A DNA stretch of 64,000 nt from Burhinus oedicnemus. Lineage: Eukaryota > Chordata > Aves > Charadriiformes > Burhinidae. This document shows positions 25,660 to 36,700 of the stretch, in pieces; the first letter of the stretch is position 1; each line of letters begins with the position of its first letter. The DNA lies in contig VFFE01007583.1 of the NCBI GenBank assembly GCA_008921705.1, positions 3,469,622 to 3,533,621 on the forward strand, in the 5' to 3' direction. Under the pieces are notes generated by a model. It saw only the letters and a list, made by a program, of their open reading frames with translations, ran no database searches and had not been told where the DNA came from. Made by a program: the position numbers and the translations under genes.

Positions 25660-26118
25660 AGCATCGGATGCAGCGCATCGCGGTCGTGAGGGTGGTCTTT
25701 GGTTTTAAGGTTAAATGTGCCAAGTGCCTTTGAGGCTGAGGTATCAGGACTTTTTGGGCAGAAGGGGGATGTTTCGGAAGGCGGGAATCCCTGCGATGCA
25801 ATCCTGCCGGTGGCTGGCTGGCTCGGCAGCGCCGGCCCAGTTATATAACTTCTCTCCTTTCACTTCTCGCTTTTCGAGGACACCCTGTAACGCCGGGCTG
25901 TAAATTGATATTCCAGGGTGGAAATACTACGGATGACAAAGTATAGCCGTCTCATTGTGCAGCTAAAGGCTGTGCCGGGGCAAGTAGCATTAAACGGTAT
26001 GTAGAAGAGGCGTGTGCTGAAGCCCTCGGCCGTGCCCGCGGCAGCGGGCTCTGCGAAGGCAGCAAGAACCAGACATCTATTGCGCAAACCCCGGTCAGAT
26101 TGTACGGGTACGTGTATG
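25660..26118. promoter_or_regulatory. small CpG-rich block upstream of the main CpG island
   Basis: I count about 30 CpG dinucleotides in roughly 450 bases, far above the neighbouring DNA. It contains GCGCATCGCGGTCG, GGCAGCGCCGGCC and CCCTCGGCCGTGCCCGCGG, and a TTATATAA element near 25840. No open frame with coding character is visible. It may be an outlying promoter or enhancer, or a shore of the main island 1.3 kb away. Confidence 0.45.
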
Positions 26119-26207
26119 GCTACAAAGAGGACGGAGGGTCTCTCTTCACAAGGAGCCGCAGGGAGCAGACAAGGTGTAACAGTAAATATTGCACTGGGAG
26201 AGTTTTC

Positions 26208-26420
26208 GTCTTAATATAAGAGAGAAATTTTTTACAGTGAGAACAATCACCCACTGGAACAACATCCCCAGGGACGTGGTGGAGTCCCCGTCACTGGAGG
26301 TCTTCAACATGGACAAGGTGCCAGATAACCTCATCTAGGCTCCCTTTCCCATGAAAGGTTGGAGCAGACGATCTGTGGAGGTCCCCCCCAACCTGGGCTG
26401 TTCTATCATTCTACGATTTA
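26208..26420 (+). mobile_element. CR1 LINE, 3' fragment
   Basis: This is the 3' end of an avian CR1 element in plus orientation. It has the usual CACTGGAACAACATCCCCAG and GGACGTGGTGGAGTCCCC blocks, then a CAACCTGGGCTGTTCTATCA end with the ATTCTACGATTT 3' tail. It is strongly 5'-truncated, as most CR1 copies are, so no ORF remains. It is moderately diverged. Confidence 0.9.
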
Positions 26421-27013
26421 TATGTGCAGAAAGTTTCTTATGTAAGCACGTGGGGCCTGTGACACCAGCCATGCTGGTCCCGGGATCCGGCAGGTAGTAG
26501 GTTGCTCCTTACCTCCGGAGCAATCTGAGGCAGAAATCTGATACCACCTGCCTTCATCTTTTCACTAGATGGAAACCTGGACAGAAGCCTTCTGCTAGCA
26601 ACAGAGGGGAGGCGGCTTCTCCTCCAGTGAGGTACCAGCACTCTGAGGCTGGACCCCCAAAATGCACAATCGGGGTGAATGATGGCTCGCACAAAGTCAG
26701 GGCAGACCAGCCTGGCAGTGGGAAGAGAGGGGTGAACTAGGTGCTGAGAACTGGTGGTGCACGGAGCAAGCTCCCAAAGGGCCGGGCTGGGTTGGGACAG
26801 GACAGGATGGGATGGATGCTAGGGGTACGGACAGGCTGAAGAGCAACGCTCAGTGCCACGTCAGGTGGAGATGGCTGAGGGAAGCGTGCTGCTGGGGAGA
26901 GGCTGGTGGCTTGAGGAAGGCCATGCATGCGCGCCGGCAGCAGAGCAGCACGTGCATCTGAGAGGTGGAGGTGACACACACCAGGAAAACGGAGAGATTA
27001 TTTGAGGAGTCAG

Positions 27014-27127
27014 GCAAGGTTGGATGGGGCTTTGAGTAACCTGGTCTGGTGGAAGGTGTCCCTGCCTGTGGCAGCGGGGTTGGAACTAGATGACCTTTAA
27101 GGTTCCTTCCAACCCAACCCATTCCCT
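27014..27127 (+). mobile_element. CR1 LINE, short 3' fragment
   Basis: A plus-orientation CR1 3' end: AAGGTTGGATGGGGCTTTGA, a GGTCTGGTGGAAGGTGTCCC block, then GGTTGGAACTAGATGACCTT and TTCCTTCCAACCC. Only about 110 bases remain. It differs in subfamily type from the copy 600 bases upstream, so the two are separate insertions. Confidence 0.88.
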
Positions 27128-27224
27128 GAGTCGAACAGGGTGAGCGAGTGGTGAGAACAGCGTGAGATCAGAGCAGGGCTGAAAACCAGAGGAAATCAGA
27201 GCGGGGACGGAAAAGATGGGCTGA

Positions 27225-27291
27225 TAAAAAAAAAAAAACCCAAACAACAAACAACCCCAAAACAAAAAAAACCCCAAAACCTATTCCTTTA
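27225..27291. repeat. A-rich low-complexity tract
   Basis: A run of 12 A followed by CAAACAACAAACAACCCC-like A/C sequence. It could be a decayed poly(A) tail or simple expansion. It lies just 5' of the main CpG island. Confidence 0.8.
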
Positions 27292-27562
27292 AACAGAGCC
27301 ACGCAGGAAAACAGAGCAAGGAAGCTACCACGGTACGCTTCAAAAATCCATTCGGCTCGGGCGCCCAGCCGCAATCTGTTTTACCGCCCAAAACTTAGAA
27401 GCCGCCGCCGGGAGTCAGCTGGGCGCGGGGCGAGAGCGCGGCGGCGTTAGTACCGGGAGCCGCTGGCGGTGGGGCAGAAGTTTTCTCCGCAGGTCCCTCC
27501 CGCGGCTCGGGGTCGCCTTGGCGGAGGCGCGAACCTTCCCCGGGCGCGTTGGGTGTGTTTTG

Positions 27563-27681
27563 CCTTTTTTTGGTTGTTTGTTGGTTAAATTGCATTTTTT
27601 ATATTATTTTAGGTTTTTTTTATTTTTTAATTTTATTTTTTTACATTTTTTTATTTTAATTTTTTGTTTTATTTTTAATTT
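27563..27681. repeat. T-rich low-complexity tract abutting the gap
   Basis: About 120 bases of almost pure T with scattered A and G sit in the middle of a CpG island. It ends exactly at the run of N. It begins with TTTTTTTGGTTGTTTGTTGG and then degrades to T-runs separated by A. It may be a genuine repeat, but its position suggests a sequencing or assembly artefact. Confidence 0.85.
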
Positions 27682-27701
27682 NNNNNNNNNNNNNNNNNNN
27701 N
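27682..27701. other. assembly gap (20 N)
   Basis: Twenty undetermined bases inside the CpG island. Their number is probably a placeholder rather than a measured size. GC-rich promoter sequence, possibly including exon 1, may be missing here. Confidence 0.99.
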
Positions 27702-27720
27702 GAGGAGGAGGAGGAGGACG
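27702..27720. repeat. (GAG)n trinucleotide run
   Basis: GAG/GGA repeats directly 3' of the gap. The repeat probably extends into the gap and helped to break the assembly. Confidence 0.8.
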
Positions 27721-28299
27721 AGAGCAAACTTCCTTTTCCTGGGGCCGCCGGCGAGCCCCCCGTGCCCCCGGGGGAGCGCCCCCCGCCCGGCCGGGGAGCA
27801 CCCTCCCCCCCCGGGGCCAGGCGGGGGGTGGCCGGCGGCTGCTCGCCGCGGGGCTCGGCGGCTCTTTCCCCCGGCTCGGGGCTTCCTTGCCGCGTTTTGT
27901 TTGCTCGCCTGCTTCGTGCCTCTCCCCCCGCCGTGCCGGGAGCCGGGCTTTCCCGTCGCCCCGCGCTGGAAGTGGGTGCCCCGCCAACTGCTGGCGGTGC
28001 TGCCGAAACTCCCCCGTGTCCATCCGTCTGTCCGTCCCCCCACCTTGCTTCCCGCCCCCCCCCTCCCCGTCTTCCCCCATGGTTTAGTGTTTGCGGGAGG
28101 GCTGGCGGATGGGCAGTTCGCAGAAATGCCACCCCGGAGTGCTGCCACCTTCCTGCTCGTCCGCTGCGCGGACCTGCGGCGGCCGCCGGGAAGCCGTGCG
28201 GCGGCGGGAGAGGAGAGCGGCAGCCCTGCGCACCGCCGCCTCCCCCGGCCGCCCCGGAGGAGCCTGTCGCTGGCCCAGGAGACCCGAAATCGGGGAGCC

Positions 28300-28334
28300 C
28301 GGAGTGGGGGTGGGGGTGGTGGTGGTAGGGGGGT
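28300..28334. repeat. G-rich (GGGGGT)n/(GGT)n run
   Basis: The plus strand carries several runs of four or more G separated by single T, followed by GGTGGTGGTAGGGGGG. It could form a G-quadruplex at the 3' edge of the CpG island. Confidence 0.75.
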
Positions 28335-28954
28335 GTACTCCGTTTCTCCCGCACGCATGGCTCTCTCATTGTATAACTGTGGTACTGCAAGCTGGAAGTG
28401 TGGCATCTCTAGAAGAACGGTTTGCAGTTAATTGGTTTGGCAGATGAACTCCTGCGCGATCCTCTTGCCCGCTTCTGTGGCTTCAGTGCCAGCGCCCCCA
28501 CCCCCCTGCCCCTTTCCCCCTTTCCTCCTGCTTTCCTTTGAAGCTTCGCATAGCTCTGTATTGCCAGCAGGATGGAAAGTGCTGATTCAGCAGCCTGGAG
28601 CCCCACTCCATCTGAAGTGGTGGTCTGCCTGAAATGCTCCCATTTGTTGAAACGGGAACATGTGTTGCTGGTATGTCAAACCAGCATTGATCAGGTTTTC
28701 TGAAACAGCCCCTAGGAATGTGGTTTGCTTTTCCCTACACTAAAGAAGAATGAATTCGGGGTTGGGGGAGAAGTGAGAGGGGGATAGGAGGGACGTGGGT
28801 AGCTATCTCCATAAATTATACTTCTGAGGGACAGTTGAAATTGTGTTGCCTCGTAAAGGTGCTGAGCAATTACTCATTTTAACAGAGATCTTGTAGGATG
28901 TGTAGCAGTGATGTGTTAACACTCCAACTGGTTCTATTCCTGCATCTAGAGACT

Positions 28955-29060
28955 AGTTGTACTTAAAGCTCTAGAAAAGGTACGGAGAAGGGCAACAAGG
29001 CTAATTCTGGGATTAAAAGGAGTGAGTTATGAGGACAGGTTAAAAAAACCCACCGCAAAT
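28955..29060 (+). mobile_element. old CR1 LINE fragment
   Basis: Contains the CR1 motif CTCTAGAAAAGGTACGGAGA followed by AGGGCAACAAGGCTAATTCTGG and TATGAGGACAGGTTAAAA. This corresponds to the conserved CR1 segment around 'GAGAAGGGCAAC ... CTATGAGGAGAGGCT'. It is diverged and short. Confidence 0.6.
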
Positions 29061-29162
29061 GCATGGAGATTAGAAAACCTGCGTGGAAAAAGGAAGTATG
29101 CTTGAAACGTTAAATGGCACCTCTGGCTGTGCTTCATGATCCTTTTGGGGCTGGGGAAGGGG

Positions 29163-29220
29163 GCAGGGGGTCAGCAGGATGCTCCTCGTGTGAAGGGTGC
29201 AGGGGCTCAGCAGGATGCTC
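29163..29220. repeat. two-copy tandem repeat, unit about 36 bases
   Basis: The block GCAGGGG(G/C)TCAGCAGGATGCTC appears at 29163-29184 and again at 29199-29220 with one mismatch. The intervening sequence is also similar. This is a nascent minisatellite. Confidence 0.75.
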
Positions 29221-29369
29221 TTCCCGTGCAGTCCTAGTCTTTCTGGAGGTTTTACCTCGCTCACAATGGAGCAGAGGAGGGAGAGCTGTTCCAGAGCTCT
29301 CTAGTCCCTCTGGCTATCTTTGTACAGTTACGTGCTAATATCAAGGCTGTTCGGGTTTTCTTTCTCCAG

Positions 29370-29451
29370 AGCAGAACTCTTTAAAATTCAGCACAACGTA
29401 GAGCGAACGACAAAGCCTGAAGAGCAATTTTTGGTAGCCTTACTGCAAACG
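29370..29451 (+). CDS. candidate plus-strand exon
   Basis: A good acceptor (CGGGTTTTCTTTCTCCAG) is followed by 82 bases and the donor ACG|GTAAGC. After one base, 27 codons are open (AELFKIQHNVERTTKPEEQF and LVALLQT), giving a plausible helical, charged peptide. The segment has four CpG in 82 bases although its GC is low, which fits selection or a CpG-island shore. It lies about 1 kb downstream of the CpG island, where a second exon could be. No family is recognised, and an 82-base open frame can arise by chance. Confidence 0.33.
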
Positions 29452-32400
29452 GTAAGCTGAGGGAGCAGCAGACCCTGACGCTTGCCTCCAGTGATCATTT
29501 TGCCATGTTATACTCTGATTTATTTTCTTCGCTTGGACTTTATTTGTTCTTAAAGTAGGTCTTGTTTGCCCTGGCTACATATTAAAGATCTCGTGGTGCT
29601 TCCATGGTTTTCTTTGGTTTTGTTAATAAAAATATCCCCTCCCTTACCACTGTGTGAGTTGGCTTTCATCCCCAGATACTGCCACACCTGGATTTCAGTA
29701 GTGTATTCCTGGATTTTTTTTTTTATTATGTAGTCCAAAAACACTGCCTAAATTCAAAATGGATCTCTGCATTTCAGTTCTGCTTAAGCATATACCGTGC
29801 GCGCTGTGAATAAAACAAATATTTGAAGCCCTCTATGTTGCGATCACTTAAATGACTCCAGCAAGAATTGTCACAAAGGTTTTTTTAGAAATCTTTGGTC
29901 GTGTGCTCAGCCGCGCTCGGGGTGTAAATGGGCGAAAAGTATTTGGATCTCTCTGGCGAAGGGATCCTTCCAAGGCAGGGAGTTCCCAGCTGGCAGAGGG
30001 GAGGCATAGCTGGGTCATGCGCCGCTTCTGCCAGCAGCATGGGAGTGTGGAGCTGGGAGTTTGTTTTCTGACAGCACCGCACTAACAGATGTCCCTCTAG
30101 ACTGTGAGGCACCGGCAGCTTCCCTGGGTGTGTGTAGCGGTGGTAGTGGGCTAGCCAGGGGGCTCCCAGGCAGTGTCACGCCGGGTGGGACCGTGGTGTC
30201 GCTCCTCTCCTCCCTTCTGCCATGCCCCCGTGTACGGACATTTATGGTGATAATGCTAAATGTGGCCAGATTTCTAGGCAAAAAATTTTCCTTAGTTCAG
30301 CTGAGCTCTGTCTCGGGAAGTGTGTGCGTGTGGAAGTGCACTCGGGTGCTTCTTCAGAGCTTCTTCTGGAAGCTGCAGCGGGGGGAGATGAAGGAGGTGC
30401 CTTTTGATGACCAGTGGTGTGCGTTTTTAGGATGCATTGAAGTATTTACTCAGGTGAAAATCACACTGGTTACGGCAAACACTGTGGCGCAAAAACCTTA
30501 CTAGTTTCTGCTGGTTAGACCTCTACGTGAACTTCATTAGTGGGGTTGAGGGAAATGCTTTTCTTCATTTTAAGCTGGTGTTTCTGTCTCAACTAAGATT
30601 AAAGAAGCCTGCTTTTCTTTGGATTTGTCTCAGCTATGAGGATATTAATTCTGGTACACGGTGCAGCATTTCTCGTATGTGCCCGCCTGGCCCAGTGTTT
30701 TCACAAACAAGAAAGATAACTCTTGAGACCTCTGCCTCTATCAGGCTTGCACGAAACTTGCCAAATGGCTTGGCTACAGTGTGATTGCATAAGGCTCCTT
30801 CTGTAGGAAAGCAGGCTGAGAAGTTAGGATTGTTTTTCTTGGAAGCTGGACCTGCTCCTGGGCATGTCCAAAATATACCAGTTGCGACTCTTCACCTAGG
30901 GAAATCTAGGAATGGAGATCCTTTTCCTAAAAGTTGAAACTCCACAATCTTTTTAGGAATTATGAGGAATGAGGTTTCCAAGGAATGCTTTTATAAGCAT
31001 TGAACTTTATTTACAGGTTTGCTATCCTTGCACTGCCTGCTGGTCAGGAGAACACTTTGCAACCGAAACTTGGATGTGGCAAAGCAGTCTTGTTTCCCAT
31101 CACTTTTTCTCCCAAACCAGTGGTTGTTATGAAACATAATATTATCAAGTAAACAGATGTCATCTCATTGACTTCTCTTTCTTTATACTTGTTGAGCTGT
31201 GGGCTTCTGAACTAGTCCTGTGCCAAGTTTTTCCTATTCTCATGCCATCTGTTGCACTGGATGATCTTTTTGGACAGCAGTTCTCCCATCAGCTCAGTCT
31301 GGCTCCTCTATTGCGTTGTGGATGTGGGCAGGACTAGCCAAGGAAGCCAGATTCCACTATGAGTGCAGCGTAAAAGAAAATTGATCATCAGTGTGAAGCA
31401 CCCTGTCTACAAACAGACCGTGAATCTCTTCAGTGATGAAACGACCAGAATAGCTTGACTCTATGAGATCTGGTTGGATATACTCTACAATCCCTTTGCT
31501 GGCCTGCTTTATTCCCCTGGGTACTGTCTCTTCAGCAGATAGCTGATGTGAGAGAGGGACAGGCACTACTTTTTTCATATGGGTACATTCATCTGAAACT
31601 GGTATTTTTTTGTGGTTTCTAGCAGCTTTTAGACTTAGAGTGTGCATAGGAGCACTGAAGATTGAAGGATTCTTGAAGTGAGTTACCACCAGCGCCAAGT
31701 TAGCATGAAACGTTCGTTCTAGGAGATCTTCACATTTGCACTGATGTGCATCCATTGCCTGAAAACTCATCTCCCTCTTTGCTTTCCTAGGGTCTTTCAT
31801 AAGTTGCAGATGGATCAGTTCATGCAGAGCAAATGGACGTGGCTGTCAGGACTGAAAGCGTTGCAACTTCAAGCCCTACTTTAGAGTAGTGCCCTTATGA
31901 GTGGTTCTGTCTTTCCTGGACTCTGTAACAGAAAAGACCAGTGATTTCTGTTTAATGGTGGAGAGCCAGTGCTGCGAATGAACTTGAAAACTTGTTGGAA
32001 GACTGTGATGAAAGCGTGAGGTTTTGAGTACCGGGTGAGTCATCTTCTGTTAGGAGAAGGTGGCGACGGCTATGTGGCTGCTCGGGTTTTTACAGGCAAA
32101 ACTACCCATAGTGGAAAGGACCAGAGACTCAAGCGTGGATTGAAAAAACAATGTAGGCAGGATGAATCACGTGGGTTCTTCAAAACCCAACATTAATGCT
32201 CATTTACAAGCCAAGAGAGCTTTTAATGAAACCTGCTAATTGCATCCCAATTAGTTAACCCATGGGGAGATGCAGATTACCACTCCTGAATGGCTACAGC
32301 AAAAGCTGGCCATCATGAAGACTGGCTGTTCTAAATGGGTGATCTTTTTAGCAGAGTAGGAGACCTTCTCCAGCAGAATGGATAATGCAGCATGCAACTA

Positions 32401-33208
32401 ATAGTGTCACTTAGTGTGAGGCACCTTTTCCTTCCTGAAGCCTTTCAGAAACCTTTGATAAGTCATTTTTGGTAAGTCATTATATCTTTGGGTATCAAAT
32501 TATAACTTTGCAGAGAGGAAAATGGCAGAAGAAAACATGTAGTTCTCGGATGTATGGTATTAAGTAAAATTACAGGTTGTATCAAGCTTGTCGATTGCTA
32601 AACTAGATCTGGCGTAATCTAGGCACATGGCATGAAAGTCTACCTCGTTGATACTGAGAGAGGTGAAACACGTCTCTCCTGGAGCTCTTTGCAGCTTTCA
32701 AGACTGCTGGCTTTGAGATTATGCTGATTCAGGTATGATGGGCTAAGGCTTGTTTGCTAGAGTAGTTTGACCTCTTCTTGGAGAAAGGATCAGCAGTGAG
32801 AAATTCCCCTTTTACCACGTGAAGGTAGGACAGACTCTGCTTATTCTTTCCTAAAGTGCGAATCAGGGAGAGGGTGAGGGGAGTTTCAAGTCTTGATTAT
32901 ACTGCCCAGTATAATTTCTGAAAAGAGCTTTGGGACTATGGTGACAGTCACGGTCCTTGCGTGCAGACGTGATGAGTGCCCTGGACAAGTTTGCTGGGAA
33001 CACCCCAACCATCTCTGCATTCTCTTATTGCAAGCAGATATTGTAGAGTATCTGAGAAAGAAACGCAGTGTCCTATTTTTGTTGTATTCATTTGTTGGGC
33101 TCCAGGGAAAGACTGCAAGAGGTTTTCCCATTATCTTACCCTCCTGCTGTTAAGCTGTCATCCTTAGGCCAACAGCAACAAGTTGAGGAGCTATGTTGAT
33201 CTTAATGC

Positions 33209-33246
33209 CCAACAGTTGCATTAATGATTACAATATTAACTGTTGG
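33209..33246. repeat. perfect 9-base inverted repeat
   Basis: CCAACAGTT at 33209-33217 and AACTGTTGG at 33238-33246 enclose a 20-base AT-rich loop. A nine-base stem is within chance expectation for a window this long. Confidence 0.7.
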
Positions 33247-33539
33247 ACAGTCCTGTTGCTCCAGCAGTGCTATTCCAACAATGTATTTCTTAGCGAGTCT
33301 GTTTCAGCTTTTTTGGAGGCCAAACCCAAGGAACATGGGCAAATTCCAAAAAGGCAGTTTTACACAGGCAGGTCATGATGAATGGGATAATTGTAAACAC
33401 ATGTTTGGTTAAACCACTAGCAAACCAGCCTCTGATTCTTCCCAGCCTCCATCAATGCCAGCTTCTACTAGTTCTCAACAGGACAAAAATAGGAAATTAC
33501 TTTCCTGGCAGGCAAACCCTAGAGGAAATGCTATGCCAT

Positions 33540-33730
33540 CCCATCGGAATAAACCTATAGCCCGGTGGGAAGGAACTCTCCTGCTGAGCAGCGATGGGGA
33601 TTTCTACATTTGTTAACAAAGTAAACTTCAGAGCGCGGTCCTTGCAATCCCTTCACGCTTAACTGCTGCAGAATTTGTGTCAACAGAGAAATCGGAGAAA
33701 CCGAGCGGCTGCTCTGAAGCCGAGCCTGTG
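33540..33730. promoter_or_regulatory. CpG-rich patch in AT-rich surroundings
   Basis: About nine CpG in 190 bases, including AGAGCGCGGTCC and GAAACCGAGCGGCTG, in otherwise CpG-poor DNA. This might be an intronic regulatory element. No coding signal is visible. Confidence 0.25.
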
Positions 33731-36700
33731 GTTGCTGAAGGCTGTGCGTAAGTAAGGGTGGATAATACTCCATGACACCAGTATCATTCTTCCGTTATGC
33801 ATCCCTGGTGAGAAAATCAATAAGCAGGGAGAATCTCTAAGTCTGTAGACTCTTTTCATGGTGGAGATTAGCACTTGATGAACGCTTGGAAACTTCTTTC
33901 AATGCCCGGCATCTAAATTCTGCCTTTCTGATGACTTGATCAAGTGGCTGCTGCTCTGCCCTAACTCATGTTCTTGGTTCATAGCACAGACTAAGTTTTC
34001 AGAAGCTCTTTTTTTCCTTCCTTTAGCTTTATTTCTAGATCATCTTCAGGTGCTAATTCTGGTTTTGAAACCATGGGGAAGGGAATCCTTCAAATGTCAC
34101 CCAAATCTCTTTCACTGCAGATGCTCCCTTTACAGAATGGTTTGACACTTAAACATATTTTTGGTCAGGGAGTTGCAACTGGGCTCTGTGTCTGTGCATG
34201 CTTCATATGTTTTTGGGTGCTTGCTTTAGACTTCAAAACTCACTGGCAGCAGGGATTTAAATCCTTTGGAAAACAAAATACTGTTAGAAAATTTTTCCCA
34301 GTCTTGATTTTAATGGAGGACAGTAGGACGAGACAGTTATATATTGGAAAGGATCAGACCAGAGGATTTCAAGAGCTGGAATAAAAATGGGGAAGTAATT
34401 TTTTTTTTTTTTCCCCCTGTAATGTTCATCTCTGGCAAACTACTAGGTACAGATTCAGATAGGAGAATGTTCTTGCTCCTTAAACAGGATTTGGGGGGTG
34501 GTGAGAAGGACTGGGGGAAGGTAAAATCTGTAGGTTGGTCTTGCTTAGTGTACTGTTAACGCTCTGAGCATCCTTGGAAAGGAATGAGGAGCTTTTATTA
34601 TATCAAAACACAACTGTGGAATTAAACTTCAAGGAGCTGGAAAAACTAAGAATTCAGAAGCTTGTGATATTTTTGTCTTGTGCCAAAGCCTTTCTTAAAA
34701 GGCCTGCTTTCCCTTCTGTCTCAAATGTATTAAAGTCCATTTAGGAGAATGTTAAGGGAGAAATATGTATTACAAGGCCATTGATTCTTCCCGAATTAAT
34801 GTCTTGTGGGTGATCATTCTTCATTCTAATAGCTGCTTGTGCTGACATCACCCGAGATGTCAGGGGATTATGTCAGAATTCAAGCCTTGATATTTTGCAG
34901 AGCAATGGCCCAAGTGCTGGCAGATGCTTTCACGGTGGGTCAGGTTGCTTTTGTTTTTCCTGTCAGCTCGAACTGTGATGTTCCAGTTACTGTACTTGGT
35001 CACAGCAAGGACTGTAGTAAACAAAACAATTTCCAAGAGAAAGGTATCACAATGCAGCACAATTGTGAGAACAAAGTACTACTTGCTTCTAAATCTTATG
35101 CTAGAGGTAGATTTGCCATCAGCATCTATAATCTAGACGCAGAAATGCATGCATTTTTAACACTTTGTGAAGGAGCTCACCAACTTTAAGTCTCTTTCTT
35201 TGTTTTGTTTTCTGCTGCAATGAAATGTTTCATTCCAGGAATCCTGAAGACAAAAAAGTTGAGGCTGAAAGTTTCCTGTTTTGTTTTGTTTTTTCTCCCT
35301 GGCTGCTGTGCAGCTAACTTTAGTTTTTGTTTTTAAATGACGGTTCTTAATGAAGGCCTGCTAAGGGGAAAGCAATCAAAATAGCCCATTATTATGCTCT
35401 AGAAATTATCGAAATAGAATGTCACAGATTATACACGATTTTCAAGAACTGATAACTTTTTATATTCTTTCCTGGTAGGCTGTTACAACACTACACAAAG
35501 TCATGATGTTTAACATTTGAAAGGTTTCAGAAGAGGCATTGGTTTTTGGTTTCTTTTCTGAAAGGCTTCAGGAGACTTGAGCAAGGGGGCTATGACATGA
35601 GCTGCAGGAGTGCAGAGCAAATGCTGTTTGGGTTACTGGCATCTCTGATGTGCACTCAATCTTGTTTTGCGTTCAGCATCCATTTTTTGTTCTAGAGCTG
35701 ATTCTAAAAAGGTCAGGAAAAATCTCTGTGGAGTTCCTTGCTAGCGATGGTGGATTGCATTGTTAACAGGTGGAAAGTCAGAGGAGCGTCGCAAAGAATG
35801 TTGCCGCTGATGCTGTGCGTGACAGGATGAGTTCAGGTGTGTGATGACACTTGTGGCACTTGGTTGAGTTGTGGTCCGGTAGGTTCCCTCTGCTTGCTTT
35901 CCCCCAGTGTCCTTTGGAAAATAGTACTGCTGATAGAGTCTTTGGTAGGAGAATGGTATTGCAAGATGCTTTGCTAGTCTTAGCCTTAGCTAATTTGAGT
36001 AAATGTGTGATTTATCCTGGTTTACTTGTTCTACTCCTCGTCCCAGCAGTGGGAGAGGTTCTCATGGGTGTTTGGAAAATGGGTGATTTTGAAAAGTGAA
36101 GTGAATGAAGGAGTCCTGTGCTGCAGCAGTCTGACTTTTAGTTTTTCTTATATTCGCCTCTGAGAACTTCTAGGGCCCCTTCATGCCTAACAGTTCAACT
36201 CTTCCTTGTAAGGTTTGTTCCCCAGGTCTGTCTCATTTAAAATTCAGATGAGCTAAGGTGACATTTCTGTAGGTGCTGTGAAGTAGCCTAACAGGTCAAT
36301 TTGGCAGCTCTCTGTAGAGTTTCAGGGAGACAGCTAGTGTGCAGCCATCAGTGGTACAAGGCACTTCTTCCTTTCTTAGTGTGCTGAAATACAAATTTCT
36401 GTTGTGAAAAATCTGCAGTGTGAATAGGTGAAGAAGCTTTTCCCCTGGAAGGAGAGGCAGGTCTTCATTTCTCAAAAGATGTGGGCTGTGCTAAGAGCTT
36501 GTTGCTACCGAAAGATGATGATGTTTTTGTCAGAGCATTTGGGTCTCTTACCTTGGGCCAACTTGGTCATTCACTGCACATGTTCATAGCTGACTCTAAC
36601 TAGATAGAAAGGTATCCTGCATACTTGTTGTTTCTGGGATTGGTTTTCTTCTGGATTAGAGGATGGGATCAGCTCTTGAAAGCATTTGGTGGGGCAGCTG

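Larger units (their letters stand above)
27350..28340. promoter_or_regulatory. CpG island, probable gene promoter and first exon
   Basis: GC-rich, CpG-dense DNA extends from GCTCGGGCGCCC to about 28340, broken by a T-rich tract and an assembly gap at 27563-27701. CpG stays frequent throughout (for example GGGGCGAGAGCGCGGCGGCG and TGCGGCGGCCGCCGGG). Vertebrate CpG islands of this size usually mark transcription starts. Several long open frames cross it on both strands, but stop-poor GC-rich DNA explains them. One plus frame with an ATG near 28125 (MPPRSAATFLLVRCADL) is a possible but unsupported start. No consensus donor follows closely. Direction is undecided. Strand base bias favours a plus-strand transcript, possibly with divergent transcription. 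Confidence 0.75.

Noticed and set aside
27245..27583. 12-base inverted match (CAACAAACAACC at 27245 and GGTTGTTTGTTG at 27572)
   Set aside because: Both arms lie in low-complexity A/C or T/G sequence, so the match is expected by chance.
27604..28431. Long overlapping frames (up to 244 codons) on both strands across the CpG island
   Set aside because: Explained by GC-rich stop-poor sequence. They read through the N gap, and their Pro/Arg/Gly-rich peptides are typical of CpG-island shadows.
31357..31800. 147-codon minus-strand frame with a natural-looking C-terminus
   Set aside because: No acceptor, donor or homologous family recognised. Single isolated frame, possible retrocopy but unsupported.
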